DNA of 64,000 bases from Bog-375 sp049698695 (GTDB lineage: Bacteria > Acidobacteriota > Terriglobia > Bryobacterales > Bryobacteraceae). A model generated the notes under the pieces. The model had not been told where the DNA came from. It was given only the letters and a program-made list of their open reading frames with translations, and searched no databases. The DNA is taken from positions 24,887 through 88,886 of the forward strand of contig JBAVYH010000094.1 in NCBI GenBank assembly GCA_049698695.1. Direction: 5' to 3'. Position numbers and translations under genes: made by a program. This document shows, piece after piece, positions 25,920 to 35,063 of this stretch. Every line of letters begins with the position of its first letter. Positions within the stretch are counted from its first letter, which is position 1.

Positions 25920-27276
25920 GAAAATACTCATCGCCAACCGCGGCGAAATTGCGGTCCGGGTCATCATGGCGTGCAAGGAGCTGGGCATCCACACGGTCGC
26001 CGTGTATTCGGAAGCCGACAGCTACAGCTCCCACGTGCGTTACGCCGACCAGGCCATCTGCATCGGCCCGGCCAAGAGCGTGCGCAGCTATCTGAACATG
26101 GCGGCGATCATCAGCGCGGCGGAAATCACCAACGTGAACGCCATTCATCCCGGCTATGGGTTTCTGAGCGAGAACGCCGGCTTCGCCGAAGTGTGCGAGA
26201 CCTCCGGCATCAAGTTCATCGGCCCCAAATCCGGCGTGATCCGGCTGATGGGCGTCAAAGAGCAGGCACGGGCCTTCATGCGCGAAATGGGGGTTCCGGT
26301 GCTGCCCGGTTCGCCCGGCGTGCTGGCCAGCCCGGAGGAGGCCCTGGAGCTGGCCGAAAAGATCGGCTACCCGGTGATCCTGAAGGCCTCGGCGGGCGGC
26401 GGCGGGCGCGGCATGCGCGTCGTCAACAACGCCAGCGACCTGCCCGGGCTGTTCGCCCAGGCGCAGCAGGAAGCGGGTGCCGCGTTCAGCTCGGCCGACC
26501 TGTATCTCGAGAAGTTCATCGCCGCGCCGCGCCACATCGAGTTTCAGATTCTGGCCGACGAACAAGGCAACGTGGAAATCCTCGGCGAGCGCGAATGCAG
26601 CATCCAGCGGCGCCACCAGAAGCTGATCGAGGAATCGCCTTCGCCGGTGGTGACTGACGCGCAGCGCGAGGAAATTTCCGCGGTGCTGCGCAAGGCGATT
26701 CGGGCAGCCGGTTACACCAACGCGGGCACGGTCGAGTTCCTGATGGACGAGACCGGCAAGCTGTACTTCATCGAAGTGAATGCCCGCGTGCAGGTGGAGC
26801 ACCCGGTGACCGAGTTCGTCACCGGCGTGGACATCGTGAAAAGCCAGATCCGCATCGCGCAGGGCGAGACGCTGCCGCAGATTCTGACGGGTCCGGTGGA
26901 AATGCGCGGTCACGCCATCGAGTGCCGCATCAACGCGGAGAACCCGGAGACGTTCGCGCCCTCGCCCGGCCGCATTACCGGCTTCCATCTCCCCGGCGGC
27001 ATCGGCGTGCGCGTGGACACGTGGGTCTATACCGACTGCGTGATTCCGCCCTATTACGATTCGCTGGTGGCCAAGCTGATCGTTCACGGCAACGACCGCG
27101 CCGAGGCTATCGCACGTATGCGCCGCGCCCTCGACATGTTCGTCATCGAGGGAATTCACACCTCGATTCCGCTGCACCAGCGAATCCTGGCCGACCCCGA
27201 TTTCCAGGCCGGCCGCTTCGACACCAGCTTCATCAACCGCTTCATGCCCGCCGCCAAAGCGGCGAAGCAGGGATAG
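25900..27276 (+). CDS. accC: Biotin carboxylase subunit of acetyl-CoA carboxylase
   Basis: This 458-residue ATP-grasp enzyme carboxylates the biotin on AccB with bicarbonate and ATP. Motifs include KKILIANRGEIAVRVI at the N-terminus, the glycine-rich ATP loop KASAGGGGRGMRVV, EKFIAAPRHIEFQIL, FIEVNARVQVEHPVTE and the C-terminal RMRRALDMFVIEGIHTSI. TTG 25900 is the only suitable start before the conserved N-terminus and lies inside the end of accB, so the two are translationally coupled. The carboxyltransferase subunits are not in the window. Confidence 0.96.
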   Translation: MPSVPFKKILIANRGEIAVRVIMACKELGIHTVAVYSEADSYSSHVRYADQAICIGPAKSVRSYLNMAAIISAAEITNVNAIHPGYGFLSENAGFAEVCETSGIKFIGPKSGVIRLMGVKEQARAFMREMGVPVLPGSPGVLASPEEALELAEKIGYPVILKASAGGGGRGMRVVNNASDLPGLFAQAQQEAGAAFSSADLYLEKFIAAPRHIEFQILADEQGNVEILGERECSIQRRHQKLIEESPSPVVTDAQREEISAVLRKAIRAAGYTNAGTVEFLMDETGKLYFIEVNARVQVEHPVTEFVTGVDIVKSQIRIAQGETLPQILTGPVEMRGHAIECRINAENPETFAPSPGRITGFHLPGGIGVRVDTWVYTDCVIPPYYDSLVAKLIVHGNDRAEAIARMRRALDMFVIEGIHTSIPLHQRILADPDFQAGRFDTSFINRFMPAAKAAKQG

Positions 27277-27344
27277 CCGGCTACCCCCCACTGACCGGCG
27301 GCGCTGTGCTGTTTTGATCTGTCGCAATGCGCCACGTGCCCCGC

Positions 27345-27560
27345 TCACTCGGCCAGGCGCGTCTTGCGCCGCATTTTTCCGGCCCAGCGCAAATAGCCGG
27401 CCAGCTCGCGCCGCTGGCGCCACGCGAAACGCCAGAAATCGGCGAACCCGATGCTTTCGGCGTGAACGCCCCAGTAAGTCTCGACGCGCCAGCGCAGGTA
27501 AGGGCTGCGCCACGGACACAGGCGGTAGCCGCGGGCCATGCGCCAGAGCAGAGCGAGCAT
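27345..27560 (-). CDS. Small Trp/Arg-rich protein of unknown function
   Basis: This 71-residue protein is highly basic and has about nine tryptophans (for example MARGYRLCPWRSPYLRWRVE and FWRFAWRQRREL). Its ATG overlaps the stop of the VWFA gene as TAATG, a classic coupling signal, which argues that it is translated. I recognise no family. A membrane-surface or nucleic-acid-binding role would fit the composition, but this is a guess. Confidence 0.6.
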   Translation of the reverse strand: MLALLWRMARGYRLCPWRSPYLRWRVETYWGVHAESIGFADFWRFAWRQRRELAGYLRWAGKMRRKTRLAE

Positions 27561-28540
27561 TAGTGCGATTTCAGGGCGTTCGAGGCCGGGGGCGGCATAA
27601 CCTGTTCTGGAGTGGCGTAATAGCCGCTGCGCGTGCGCACGGACAGGTGTCCCGGCGCATTCAGCGCGATTCGGATCTGGCGGTAGGAACCGTCCATGGC
27701 GATGTTGGTGGGGGAGTACTCGATGGTGTACTGGCTGCGAATGTCGCGCGCCACCTCCGCTGCAATGCGGTCGACGTCGCTGAGATCCTTGGGGAAGAAC
27801 GCTTCGCCGCCGGTCGCCACCGTCAACTCCTCCAGTGCCCGCTTGGCGCGCACAGCTTCGCGCCGCTCTTCCTCGCTCAACAGGCCCACCGCGTAGATCA
27901 ACACTTCGCTTTGCTGCGAGGCCTTCACCAGGTTCTCCAGGCTGATGATGCTGGAATTGTCGTTGCCGTCGGTCACCACCACCAGCACCTTCTTGTCGCG
28001 GTGGCCCTTCTGCTTGATGTGGTCGATGGACATGCGGATGGCGTCCCGCATGGCCGTTCCGCCGCGCGAATCGATGCGCGAAAGCGCCTCTTCCATGTCG
28101 GCGATGTTATTGGTGAAATCCTCGTTGTGGGGCAGATCGAGGTAGGCGTCGTCGTTGAAATTGACGACGAAGACCTCGTCCTCTTTGTTGGATGCCTTGA
28201 CCAGGTCCAGCGCCGCGGCAGCCACCTTGGCGCGCTTGTCGCGCATGCTGCCGCTATTGTCGATGATGAGCCCCAGCGACACCGGCACATCCTCGCGCCT
28301 GAACTCTTTGATCGCCTGCGGCACGCCATTTTCGGTAACCGAAAAAGCCGATTCGGGAAGGTCCGTCACCAGGTGGCCGTTCTTGTCCACCACCGTGGTG
28401 TGACAGACCACCAGGCGGGTGTCGGCGCGAAACACCACGGGCGCTTCTTCCCCTTCCGGAGGCGCCACGGGTTTCTCCTGGCCGAAAGCGGCCAGCGCGA
28501 CGAACAGGGCCGGCACCCACCGGCTATTGCGAAGGAGCAT
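27560..28540 (-). CDS. Acidobacterial-type VWFA domain protein (second of tandem pair)
   Basis: This 326-residue secreted protein has a signal peptide (MLLRNSRWVPALFVALAAFG) and a short N-terminal beta domain with VVDKNGHLVTDLPESAFSV. A von Willebrand A domain follows, with an intact metal-ion site: DNSGS, the threonine in GGTAMRDAI, and VVTDGNDN. This matches the VWFA-related family frequent in Acidobacteriota, whose role is unknown. It overlaps the upstream paralogue by 17 bases and the downstream small gene by one base. All three probably form one operon. Confidence 0.88.
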   Translation of the reverse strand: MLLRNSRWVPALFVALAAFGQEKPVAPPEGEEAPVVFRADTRLVVCHTTVVDKNGHLVTDLPESAFSVTENGVPQAIKEFRREDVPVSLGLIIDNSGSMRDKRAKVAAAALDLVKASNKEDEVFVVNFNDDAYLDLPHNEDFTNNIADMEEALSRIDSRGGTAMRDAIRMSIDHIKQKGHRDKKVLVVVTDGNDNSSIISLENLVKASQQSEVLIYAVGLLSEEERREAVRAKRALEELTVATGGEAFFPKDLSDVDRIAAEVARDIRSQYTIEYSPTNIAMDGSYRQIRIALNAPGHLSVRTRSGYYATPEQVMPPPASNALKSH

Positions 28541-29513
28541 AATATCCCAGTCTCCAGAAGGGCCGCAGCAGCGGCAAACCGCGCGGAGGAATCACCTTCA
28601 CCACCACATGGCGGTACTTGCCGTCGCGATCCCGATTTAACGGGGCGTACCCCAGCACGTACTGGTTGCGCAATTCCACGCCGATTTTCGCCGCCACGTC
28701 TGGAAGCTCGTTCAAGTCGTCCACTTCGTACTGCCGCCCGCCGGTCTGCTCGGCGATGGTGGAGAGCAACGCCGGCCCGGCAGCTTCCTCCGGCGTCCGC
28801 GAGCGCGCCGGCCCTTCCTCGTAAATTCCAATCGCATAGATTTGGACGTCCGCTTCCCTCACCAGGTTCTTAATTTCCGTTTCCGTGTAGCGGCTGTTGT
28901 TATCGCCGCCGTCGGAGATGATGAGCAGCGCTTTTCGCGGATTCTTCGCCTGCTTCATGGTGTGCAAACCGAGAAAGACGGCATCGAGCAGCGCGGTCCG
29001 GCCCTTGGAAAAAGTGAACGTCAGGCGGTTCTGAATTTCCTCTAGATTTTGCGTGAAGGGCTGTACCAATTGGGCATTGTCGTTGAACTGGATGAGGAAA
29101 AACTCGTCCTCGGGGTTGGCAGTCTTGAAGAACTCGGAAACCGCCAGCCGCGATTTTTCCAGCTTGTGGCCCATGCTGCCGCTGCAATCGAAGATCACTC
29201 CCGCCGAAAGCGGCGCGTCTTCGCTCGAGAACTGGCTGATTTCCTGCTCCTTCCTGTCTTCGAATACTTTGAAATTCTCTTTTTCCAGGCCGGTGACGAA
29301 GCGGTTCATGGGATCGGTCACGGTGACCGGAATCAGCACCAGGGTGCTATCCACGCGGATGTCCGCCTTGGGAAGAATCCGCTCCCGATCGGGCGGTTTG
29401 GGCCGCGGCACGATGGTAGCGGGTGTGCCGCCGGGTTCCTGAGCATGCGCCACGCATGACAAACCCAGGAAGGCGGCGAGGACAACGGGCAGCTTACACC
29501 GGGACAGGAGCAT
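28524..29513 (-). CDS. Acidobacterial-type VWFA domain protein (first of tandem pair)
   Basis: This 329-residue paralogue of the next gene has a signal peptide ending near VAHAQ. It then has the N-terminal module VTVTDPMNRFVTGLEKENFKV and a VWFA domain with DCSGSMGH, GRTALLDAV and ISDGGDNNS. The metal site is DxSxS-like, with Cys in the third position of the motif. The gene is the first of a three-gene overlapping operon and is divergent from kdsB, 62 bases away. The function is unknown; adhesion or envelope assembly is a usual guess for the family. Confidence 0.88.
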   Translation of the reverse strand: MLLSRCKLPVVLAAFLGLSCVAHAQEPGGTPATIVPRPKPPDRERILPKADIRVDSTLVLIPVTVTDPMNRFVTGLEKENFKVFEDRKEQEISQFSSEDAPLSAGVIFDCSGSMGHKLEKSRLAVSEFFKTANPEDEFFLIQFNDNAQLVQPFTQNLEEIQNRLTFTFSKGRTALLDAVFLGLHTMKQAKNPRKALLIISDGGDNNSRYTETEIKNLVREADVQIYAIGIYEEGPARSRTPEEAAGPALLSTIAEQTGGRQYEVDDLNELPDVAAKIGVELRNQYVLGYAPLNRDRDGKYRHVVVKVIPPRGLPLLRPFWRLGYYAPSQ

Positions 29514-29561
29514 AGGCTGTCAGGCCAGCATTTCTATCCCAAGTCTATCACAGGGATTTTA

Positions 29562-29570
29562 TGGTATGAT
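29562..29570 (+). promoter_or_regulatory. Extended -10 of kdsB, near-leaderless
   Basis: TGG plus TATGAT (29565-29570) is an extended -10. Only five bases separate it from GTG 29576, so transcription should start at about the initiation codon. Confidence 0.5.
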
Positions 29571-29575
29571 CGCGT

Positions 29576-30322
29576 GTGCCCCGTAAAATTCTGGGCGTAA
29601 TTCCCGCACGATTTGCCTCGTCACGTTTTCCGGGCAAGGTTCTGGCGCTCCTCTCCTCCAAAACCGTTCTGCAGCACGTCTACGAGCGCGCCTGCCAGTC
29701 CCGTTACCTGACCAGCACCATCATCGCCACCGACGACGAGCGGGTTTACGAGGCAGCCAGGAGTTTCGGAGCGCCAGTGCGCATGACGCGCGCCGATCAC
29801 CCCTCCGGCACCGACCGGGTGGCGGAGATTGCCTCGGCCGAAGAGGCCGGCGTGGTGGTCAACATTCAAGGCGACGAGCCGCTGATCGATCCCGCCGCCA
29901 TCGACGCCGCGATTCTGCCCGTGGTCCACGATTCCGACGTGGTGATGGCGACCCTGAAGAAAAGGATTGAAGACCCGCGCGAAATCACCGATCCCAACGT
30001 GGTCAAGGTGGTCACCAACCGCGCTGGAGACGCGATTTACTTTTCGCGCTGCGCCATTCCCTATGCGCGGGAAGAGGGCGGCGCCTGGTTCAAACACGTC
30101 GGGATTTACGTGTACCGGCGCGATTTCCTGCTCGGATATTCGCGCCTGCCGGTGGGCCCGCTCGAGCGCGCCGAGCGGCTGGAACAACTGCGCGCCATCG
30201 AGAACGGCTACCCCATACGGGTAATCGAAACCGACTATGAGTCGCTGGGCGTGGATACGCTCGAGGACCTGGAACGGGTCTCGCGGCTCTTCGAAGCTTC
30301 CATGATGCCGGGGGTGAAATAA
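29576..30322 (+). CDS. kdsB: 3-deoxy-manno-octulosonate cytidylyltransferase (CMP-KDO synthetase)
   Basis: KdsB activates KDO with CTP to CMP-KDO for lipopolysaccharide core synthesis. The 248-residue protein has ILGVIPARFASSRFPGKVLA, TIIATDDERVYEAA, DHPSGTDRVAEIA, VVNIQGDEPLIDP and KHVGIYVYRRDFLLGYS, all typical. The start is GTG 29576 directly after a promoter element, with no ribosome-binding site. One base separates its stop from pyrG, which makes the CTP substrate; kdsA follows, so the three genes form a functional operon. Confidence 0.96.
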   Translation: MPRKILGVIPARFASSRFPGKVLALLSSKTVLQHVYERACQSRYLTSTIIATDDERVYEAARSFGAPVRMTRADHPSGTDRVAEIASAEEAGVVVNIQGDEPLIDPAAIDAAILPVVHDSDVVMATLKKRIEDPREITDPNVVKVVTNRAGDAIYFSRCAIPYAREEGGAWFKHVGIYVYRRDFLLGYSRLPVGPLERAERLEQLRAIENGYPIRVIETDYESLGVDTLEDLERVSRLFEASMMPGVK

Positions 30323-30323
30323 T

Positions 30324-31982
30324 ATGGCCAAATACATTTTCGTAACGGGCGGCGTGGTTTCGTCGCTGGGCAAGGGAATTGCCGCAGCTTCCATCGGCTG
30401 CCTGCTGGAAAGCCGCGGGTTGAAAGTCACCTGCCAGAAATTCGATCCGTACCTCAACGTGGATCCAGGCACCCTGAGCCCGTTCCAGCATGGCGAGGTT
30501 TTTGTCACCGACGACGGCGCCGAAACCGACCTCGATCTCGGCCACTATGAACGCTTCACCCACGCCAAGCTCACGCAGGGCAACAACCTGACCTCCGGCC
30601 GCATCTATGAGCAGATCATCGCCCGCGAGCGCCGCGGCGACTATCTGGGCAAGACCGTGCAGGTGATTCCACACGTCACCAACGAAATCAAGGCCGGGCT
30701 GAAACGGGTGGCGCAAGACGTGGACGTGGTGATTGCCGAAATCGGCGGCACGGTGGGCGATATCGAATCGCTGCCGTTTCTCGAAGCCATCCGCCAGATG
30801 CGGCGCGAGCAGGGCCGCGGCAACTGCCTGTTCGTGCACGTTACGCTGGTCCCCTGGATCGCGGCCGCGCAGGAGCTGAAAACCAAGCCCACCCAGCACA
30901 GCGTCAAGGAGCTGCGCGCCATCGGTATCCAGCCCGACATCCTGGTCTGCCGCTCGGAGCGCTTTATTTCGCAGGAGATGAAAGAGAAGATCGCGCTGTT
31001 TTGCGACGTAGATGTGGAAGCGGTGGTGACGGCGCGCGACGTCAAGAGCGTTTACGAAGTGCCGCTGATGTTCGCCGGCGAAGGCGTGGACGACATCGCC
31101 TGCCGCTTGCTGCACCTCAACACCGGCGAGCGGAATCTGGACCGCTGGACCGCCATGCTGGAGCGGATGCAGAATCCGCGCGACGAAGTGACCATCGGCC
31201 TGGTGGGCAAGTACGTGGAATACGAGGATTCCTACAAGAGCCTCAAGGAAGCCCTGCTGCACGGCGGCCTGGCGCACCAGTTGAAAGTGAACATTCACTG
31301 GATCGAGGCCGAAGGCGTGCTCGGTCCGGAGTGGGAGAAACAGCTCGAAGGCTACGACGGCATCCTGGTGCCCGGCGGGTTCGGCGAGCGCGGTATCGAG
31401 GGCATGATCAACTCGATCAGTTTCGCGCGCGAGCGCAAGGTGCCGTACTTCGGCATTTGCCTGGGCATGCAAACCATGGTGATTGAATACGCGCGTAACG
31501 TGTGCGGCCTGGAGGGCGCGAATTCGACCGAGTTCAACCCGGGCACACCGCACCGCGTCATCTTCAAGCTGCGCGAGCTCAAGGGCGTGGACGAACTCGG
31601 CGGCACCATGCGGTTGGGAAGCTGGCCCTGCAGGCTGGCGGAAGCGAGCTTCGCGTACCGGGCCTACGGCACGCGCGAAATTCAGGAGCGGCACCGCCAC
31701 CGCTATGAATTCAACCGCGAGTACGAAGACCGGCTGAAAGCGGCCGGCCTGCGCATCACCGGCGAGACGCCCGACAACACGTACGTCGAGATATGCGAGA
31801 TCGCGGATCACCCGTGGTACCTGGGCTGCCAGTTCCATCCGGAGTTCAAGTCCAAGCCGATGGAGCCGCATCCGCTGTTCAAAGCGTTCATCGGCGCCGC
31901 CTACGAGTACCGGCAGCGCCGGCTGCGGGCGGCCATCGAGAGCCGCGACCGGGCGGAGACCACGTATTCCCATGGCGATTGA
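30324..31982 (+). CDS. pyrG: CTP synthase
   Basis: PyrG aminates UTP to CTP using glutamine and ATP. The 552-residue protein has the N-terminal synthetase domain (FVTGGVVSSLGKGIAAASIG, KFDPYLNVDPGTLSPFQHGE). A C-terminal class I glutamine amidotransferase domain follows, with catalytic Cys in FGICLGMQTMV and His/Glu in QFHPEFKSKP. It sits between kdsB and kdsA and overlaps kdsA by 11 bases. This places CTP production beside its consumer in KDO activation. Confidence 0.97.
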   Translation: MAKYIFVTGGVVSSLGKGIAAASIGCLLESRGLKVTCQKFDPYLNVDPGTLSPFQHGEVFVTDDGAETDLDLGHYERFTHAKLTQGNNLTSGRIYEQIIARERRGDYLGKTVQVIPHVTNEIKAGLKRVAQDVDVVIAEIGGTVGDIESLPFLEAIRQMRREQGRGNCLFVHVTLVPWIAAAQELKTKPTQHSVKELRAIGIQPDILVCRSERFISQEMKEKIALFCDVDVEAVVTARDVKSVYEVPLMFAGEGVDDIACRLLHLNTGERNLDRWTAMLERMQNPRDEVTIGLVGKYVEYEDSYKSLKEALLHGGLAHQLKVNIHWIEAEGVLGPEWEKQLEGYDGILVPGGFGERGIEGMINSISFARERKVPYFGICLGMQTMVIEYARNVCGLEGANSTEFNPGTPHRVIFKLRELKGVDELGGTMRLGSWPCRLAEASFAYRAYGTREIQERHRHRYEFNREYEDRLKAAGLRITGETPDNTYVEICEIADHPWYLGCQFHPEFKSKPMEPHPLFKAFIGAAYEYRQRRLRAAIESRDRAETTYSHGD

Positions 31983-32793
31983 GTTCGGCGCCTTCGGCAG
32001 GGCGCACGCGGCGCCCCGTCCGCTGGTGTTGATCGCCGGACCGTGCGTGATCGAAAGCGAGGAGCACGTTTACCGGATGGCGCGCGGGATTCGCCACGCG
32101 GTGGGCGTCAACTTCGTTTTCAAAGCTTCGTTCGACAAGGCCAACCGCACCAGCCTGGACGCGTATCGCGGACCGGGTCTCGTCGAAGGCCTGCGCATTC
32201 TGGCGGGCGTCAAGGCGGAGGGCTTTTCCATCCTCACCGATATCCACGAACCGGCGCAGGCCGAACCCGCCGCCGCGGTGGCGGACATTTTGCAGATCCC
32301 CGCTTTCCTGTGCCGGCAAACCGATCTGCTGCTGGCGGCGGGCCGCACCGGCCGCATTGTCAACATCAAGAAGGGACAGTTCGTGGCGCCGCACGATATA
32401 CACCGCGCGGCGGAAAAAGTGGCCTCCACCGGGAACGCGCAAGTGGTCATCACCGAGCGCGGCTCCTCGTTCGGCTACAACAACCTGGTAGTGGATATGC
32501 GCGGGCTCAAGATCATGCGCGATGCGGGTTGGCCGGTGGTGTTCGACGCCACCCACAGTGTGCAACTGCCGGGTGGCGCCGGCGCGGTCTCCGGCGGGCA
32601 GCCGCAGTTTATCGAGCTGCTGGCGCGCGCGGCAGTCGCGGTGGGCGTGAGCGGCATCTTCGTCGAAGTGCACGACGCGCCGGAGAAGGCGCTTTCCGAC
32701 GGCCCGAACGCGTTGCGGCTCGACCTGCTGCCGGAATTCTGGCGCAGGCTGCAGGCGATCGACGGCCTCGTAAAATCGCTGGACGCAGTCTAA
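31972..32793 (+). CDS. kdsA: 3-deoxy-8-phosphooctulonate synthase (KDO-8-phosphate synthase)
   Basis: KdsA condenses arabinose-5-phosphate with phosphoenolpyruvate. The 273-residue TIM barrel shows VLIAGPCVIESEEH, VFKASFDKANRTS, GFSILTDIHEPAQAE, DILQIPAFLCRQTDLL, and VVFDATHSVQLPGG. Cys in FLCRQT and other metal-ligand positions are compatible with a metal-dependent type, but this is not decisive. The start overlaps the pyrG stop. Confidence 0.96.
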   Translation: MAIEFGAFGRAHAAPRPLVLIAGPCVIESEEHVYRMARGIRHAVGVNFVFKASFDKANRTSLDAYRGPGLVEGLRILAGVKAEGFSILTDIHEPAQAEPAAAVADILQIPAFLCRQTDLLLAAGRTGRIVNIKKGQFVAPHDIHRAAEKVASTGNAQVVITERGSSFGYNNLVVDMRGLKIMRDAGWPVVFDATHSVQLPGGAGAVSGGQPQFIELLARAAVAVGVSGIFVEVHDAPEKALSDGPNALRLDLLPEFWRRLQAIDGLVKSLDAV

Positions 32794-32802
32794 CGTCGGA
32801 CC

Positions 32803-32866
32803 GGTCCCCGGCCTGCCAACCGCCCCGTCGGGCACCGGGCAACCCGCTATCGGCAGGTCGGGGACC
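32803..32866. repeat. Inverted repeat downstream of kdsA
   Basis: GGTCCCCGGCCTGCC (32803-32817) and GGCAGGTCGGGGACC (32852-32866) pair over 15 bases with one mismatch, enclosing a GC-rich loop with smaller stems. It resembles the other intergenic elements more than a factor-independent terminator, since no T tract follows. Confidence 0.6.
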
Positions 32867-32881
32867 CGCTGCACGCTACGC

Positions 32882-32887
32882 TACAAT
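32882..32887 (+). promoter_or_regulatory. -10 element TACAAT
   Basis: CGC plus TACAAT lies 15 bases before ATG 32903, giving a leader of about eight bases. Confidence 0.4.
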
Positions 32888-32902
32888 CAAGGCGAGCACA
32901 AC

Positions 32903-34051
32903 ATGAGACCTTGGCGAATCGGAGTGTTTCTCCTGCTCGGGCTTTCCCTGCTTGGGCAGAAACGGAATCGGGACCAACGGCATTGGACGGAAACGGAGGC
33001 CCGGCAGTGGTACGCGCGCGAAGCCTGGTTGGTGGGCGCGAACTTCATTCCCTCCACCGCCTCCAACGAACTGGAGATGTGGCAGGCGGACACGTTCGAC
33101 CCGACCACGATCGATCGCGAGCTGGGGCTGGCCGAAGGGCTCGGAATGAATACGGTGCGCGTGTTCTTGCACTACCTGGTCTGGCGCGAGGATGCAGCCG
33201 GGTTCGAACGGCGCATCAACGTGTACCTCAAGACCGCCGAGCGGCACCACATCAAGACTCTGTTTGTGCTATTAGATTCGTGTTGGGACCCTTTCCCCGA
33301 AATCGGCCCGCAGCGTCCGCCGCAACCCGGCATCCATAATTCACGGTGGGTGCAAAGTCCCGGCGCGCCGTACTTGATGAACCCCAAGGAACATGACAGC
33401 GTGCTCGCCTACGTGCAGAGTATCATCCGGGATTTCGGAGACGACAAGCGAGTGCTGGCCTGGGACGTGTGGAACGAGCCGGACAACACCAACCAGGGCA
33501 GCTACGGCCCCACCGAGCCGGCCAACAAACTCGCGCTGGTGGAGGAGCTGTTGCCGCAGGTTTTCACTTACGCGCGCGCCGGTTTGCCCCAGCAGCCGCT
33601 GACCACCGGCCTTTGGCACGGTGACTGGTCGAGCCCCAGCAAGCTGACGGCAATCGAGAAACTCCAGCTCGACAATTCCGACATCCTCAGCTTCCACAGC
33701 TACGCGAAGCCCGCGGAATTCGAACAGCGCGTGGTTTGGCTGGAGGCCTTGCAGCGCCCTATCCTATGCACCGAGTACATGGCGCGGCCCAACGGCAGCA
33801 CGTTTCAGAGCATCCTGCCGATCGCCAAGAAGCACAACATCGGCGCGTACAACTGGGGGCTCGTCGCGGGAAAAACGCAGACCTACCTGCCATGGGATTC
33901 CTGGCAGAAGCCGTACATCGACCGCCAGCCCGCAGTCTGGTTCCACGATATCTTCCGCCCGGACGGCACGCCCTATTCGCCGGAGGAAGTCGCATTCCTC
34001 CGCTCTATTTTGGAGCGGGAAAAGCCGGCCAAGAACCCGCGCGGCAAGTGA
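32903..34051 (+). CDS. Secreted GH5/GH-A clan glycoside hydrolase
   Basis: This 382-residue protein has a signal peptide (MRPWRIGVFLLLGLSLLGQ) and a clan GH-A barrel: TVRVFLHYLVWRED, LFVLLDSCWDP, the acid/base Glu in AWDVWNEPDNTNQ, SFHSYAKP, and the probable nucleophile Glu in ILCTEYMARPNG. It is related to GH5 cellulase-like proteins, some annotated as xylanases. ATG 32903 comes soon after a -10 element. Its end is convergent with the gene at 34080. Confidence 0.82.
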   Translation: MRPWRIGVFLLLGLSLLGQKRNRDQRHWTETEARQWYAREAWLVGANFIPSTASNELEMWQADTFDPTTIDRELGLAEGLGMNTVRVFLHYLVWREDAAGFERRINVYLKTAERHHIKTLFVLLDSCWDPFPEIGPQRPPQPGIHNSRWVQSPGAPYLMNPKEHDSVLAYVQSIIRDFGDDKRVLAWDVWNEPDNTNQGSYGPTEPANKLALVEELLPQVFTYARAGLPQQPLTTGLWHGDWSSPSKLTAIEKLQLDNSDILSFHSYAKPAEFEQRVVWLEALQRPILCTEYMARPNGSTFQSILPIAKKHNIGAYNWGLVAGKTQTYLPWDSWQKPYIDRQPAVWFHDIFRPDGTPYSPEEVAFLRSILEREKPAKNPRGK

Positions 34052-34079
34052 GCCCGCGCGGTTGCCGCACATCCTGGCT

Positions 34080-34943
34080 TCACTTGCTTTGCCCGCCTTG
34101 GCAGCGGGCGGGGCGAAAGGCGTCGCCGCAGGCGGGCAGATCGGCGGGCGGACCGGCGAACTGCAGCTTCTGGTTCAGTACTTGTTCGCGTATCGACGCG
34201 AGTGAGTGCCGCAGGGTCTTCTCCGGGCTGAGGCCCAGCAGCACGCTCCCGAGCGCGCGCGCCATGGCGCTGAATTCGGCGGTGAGCGAGATGGATTCGC
34301 CCTCCACGTAAACGCCCTTCTCCACCTCTGCGACGCGCCAGTAGGAGTAGAGCCGCAACAAGTAGCCGTGATTCGAGCCGATTTCGCGCAGGCTGGTGGC
34401 GTAGGAGCGGCATCGCCAGCGGCGTTGGTCCACGCGCTCCCAGACCACGTCGCTTTGGACCTCGATCCGCACCGCCTCCTTCAACTGCATGGAGTACTGA
34501 AAATGGCTCTCACCGGTCCGGCAAGCCAGCTTGGATTCCGACACCATGTCGGGGAAATACTGCGCACGATGGTCGTAGTCCTGCAGCAGGCGGATGGTCC
34601 GATCCGCCGTGCCGCCGGGAATGAACACGCTGCCGATCCAGTCGTAGAGATGGGCGGCGGGGAGTTTGTGCGGATTGGGCCCGTTCGCTGGGAAGGTCTC
34701 GACACGATGGCCGCTAACCAGGCGCTCGTTCAGCTCGGCATCGGCATCAGCGGCCAGAAATGCCTTGCGGGCGTACAGGCGCGCTTCCGCGGATTGCACG
34801 TAGCAATCGAAGGCGTGCGCTGTTTCGGGCTTCAGTTCCTGGGCGCGAAGGCCCGCGGGGGCGCATACCGAGAGCGCCACCAGCAACGCCCAGAGAACGA
34901 GCCGCAGGAGTTGATCGGCGTCGCGCATCCGAATCATTATCAT
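34080..34943 (-). CDS. Secreted protein of unknown function
   Basis: This protein of about 287 residues has an N-terminal signal peptide (LLRLVLWALLVALSVCAPAGLRAQ). The mature part contains HLYDWIGSVFIPGGTADRTI, MVSESKLACRTGESHFQYSM, VQSDVVWERVDQRRWRCRSY and GVYVEGESISLTAEFSAMAR. The pattern suggests a single START/SRPBCC-like ligand-binding fold, but I do not recognise a named family. ATG 34943 is chosen from several clustered ATG codons; none has a strong ribosome-binding site. Confidence 0.7.
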   Translation of the reverse strand: MIMIRMRDADQLLRLVLWALLVALSVCAPAGLRAQELKPETAHAFDCYVQSAEARLYARKAFLAADADAELNERLVSGHRVETFPANGPNPHKLPAAHLYDWIGSVFIPGGTADRTIRLLQDYDHRAQYFPDMVSESKLACRTGESHFQYSMQLKEAVRIEVQSDVVWERVDQRRWRCRSYATSLREIGSNHGYLLRLYSYWRVAEVEKGVYVEGESISLTAEFSAMARALGSVLLGLSPEKTLRHSLASIREQVLNQKLQFAGPPADLPACGDAFRPARCQGGQSK

Positions 34944-35063
34944 CCAACCGGCCCGCCGGTGTTTCGCTTGGACGGCCACGGTTGCATCTCCAGCGGCACC
35001 GTAGCTGCCAGCGGCGTGAACTTTCGGCGCTCCTCAGCGGAGGCCGCCGCTCTGCTGCTGGTG

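Noticed and set aside
27314..28873. Long plus-strand open frame opposite the VWFA genes
   Set aside because: Its residues are Arg/Ala/Gly-rich without domain character; the reverse strand carries the VWFA motifs.
30090..31973. Very long minus-strand open frame opposite pyrG
   Set aside because: It is a by-product of GC-rich codon use; pyrG is certain.
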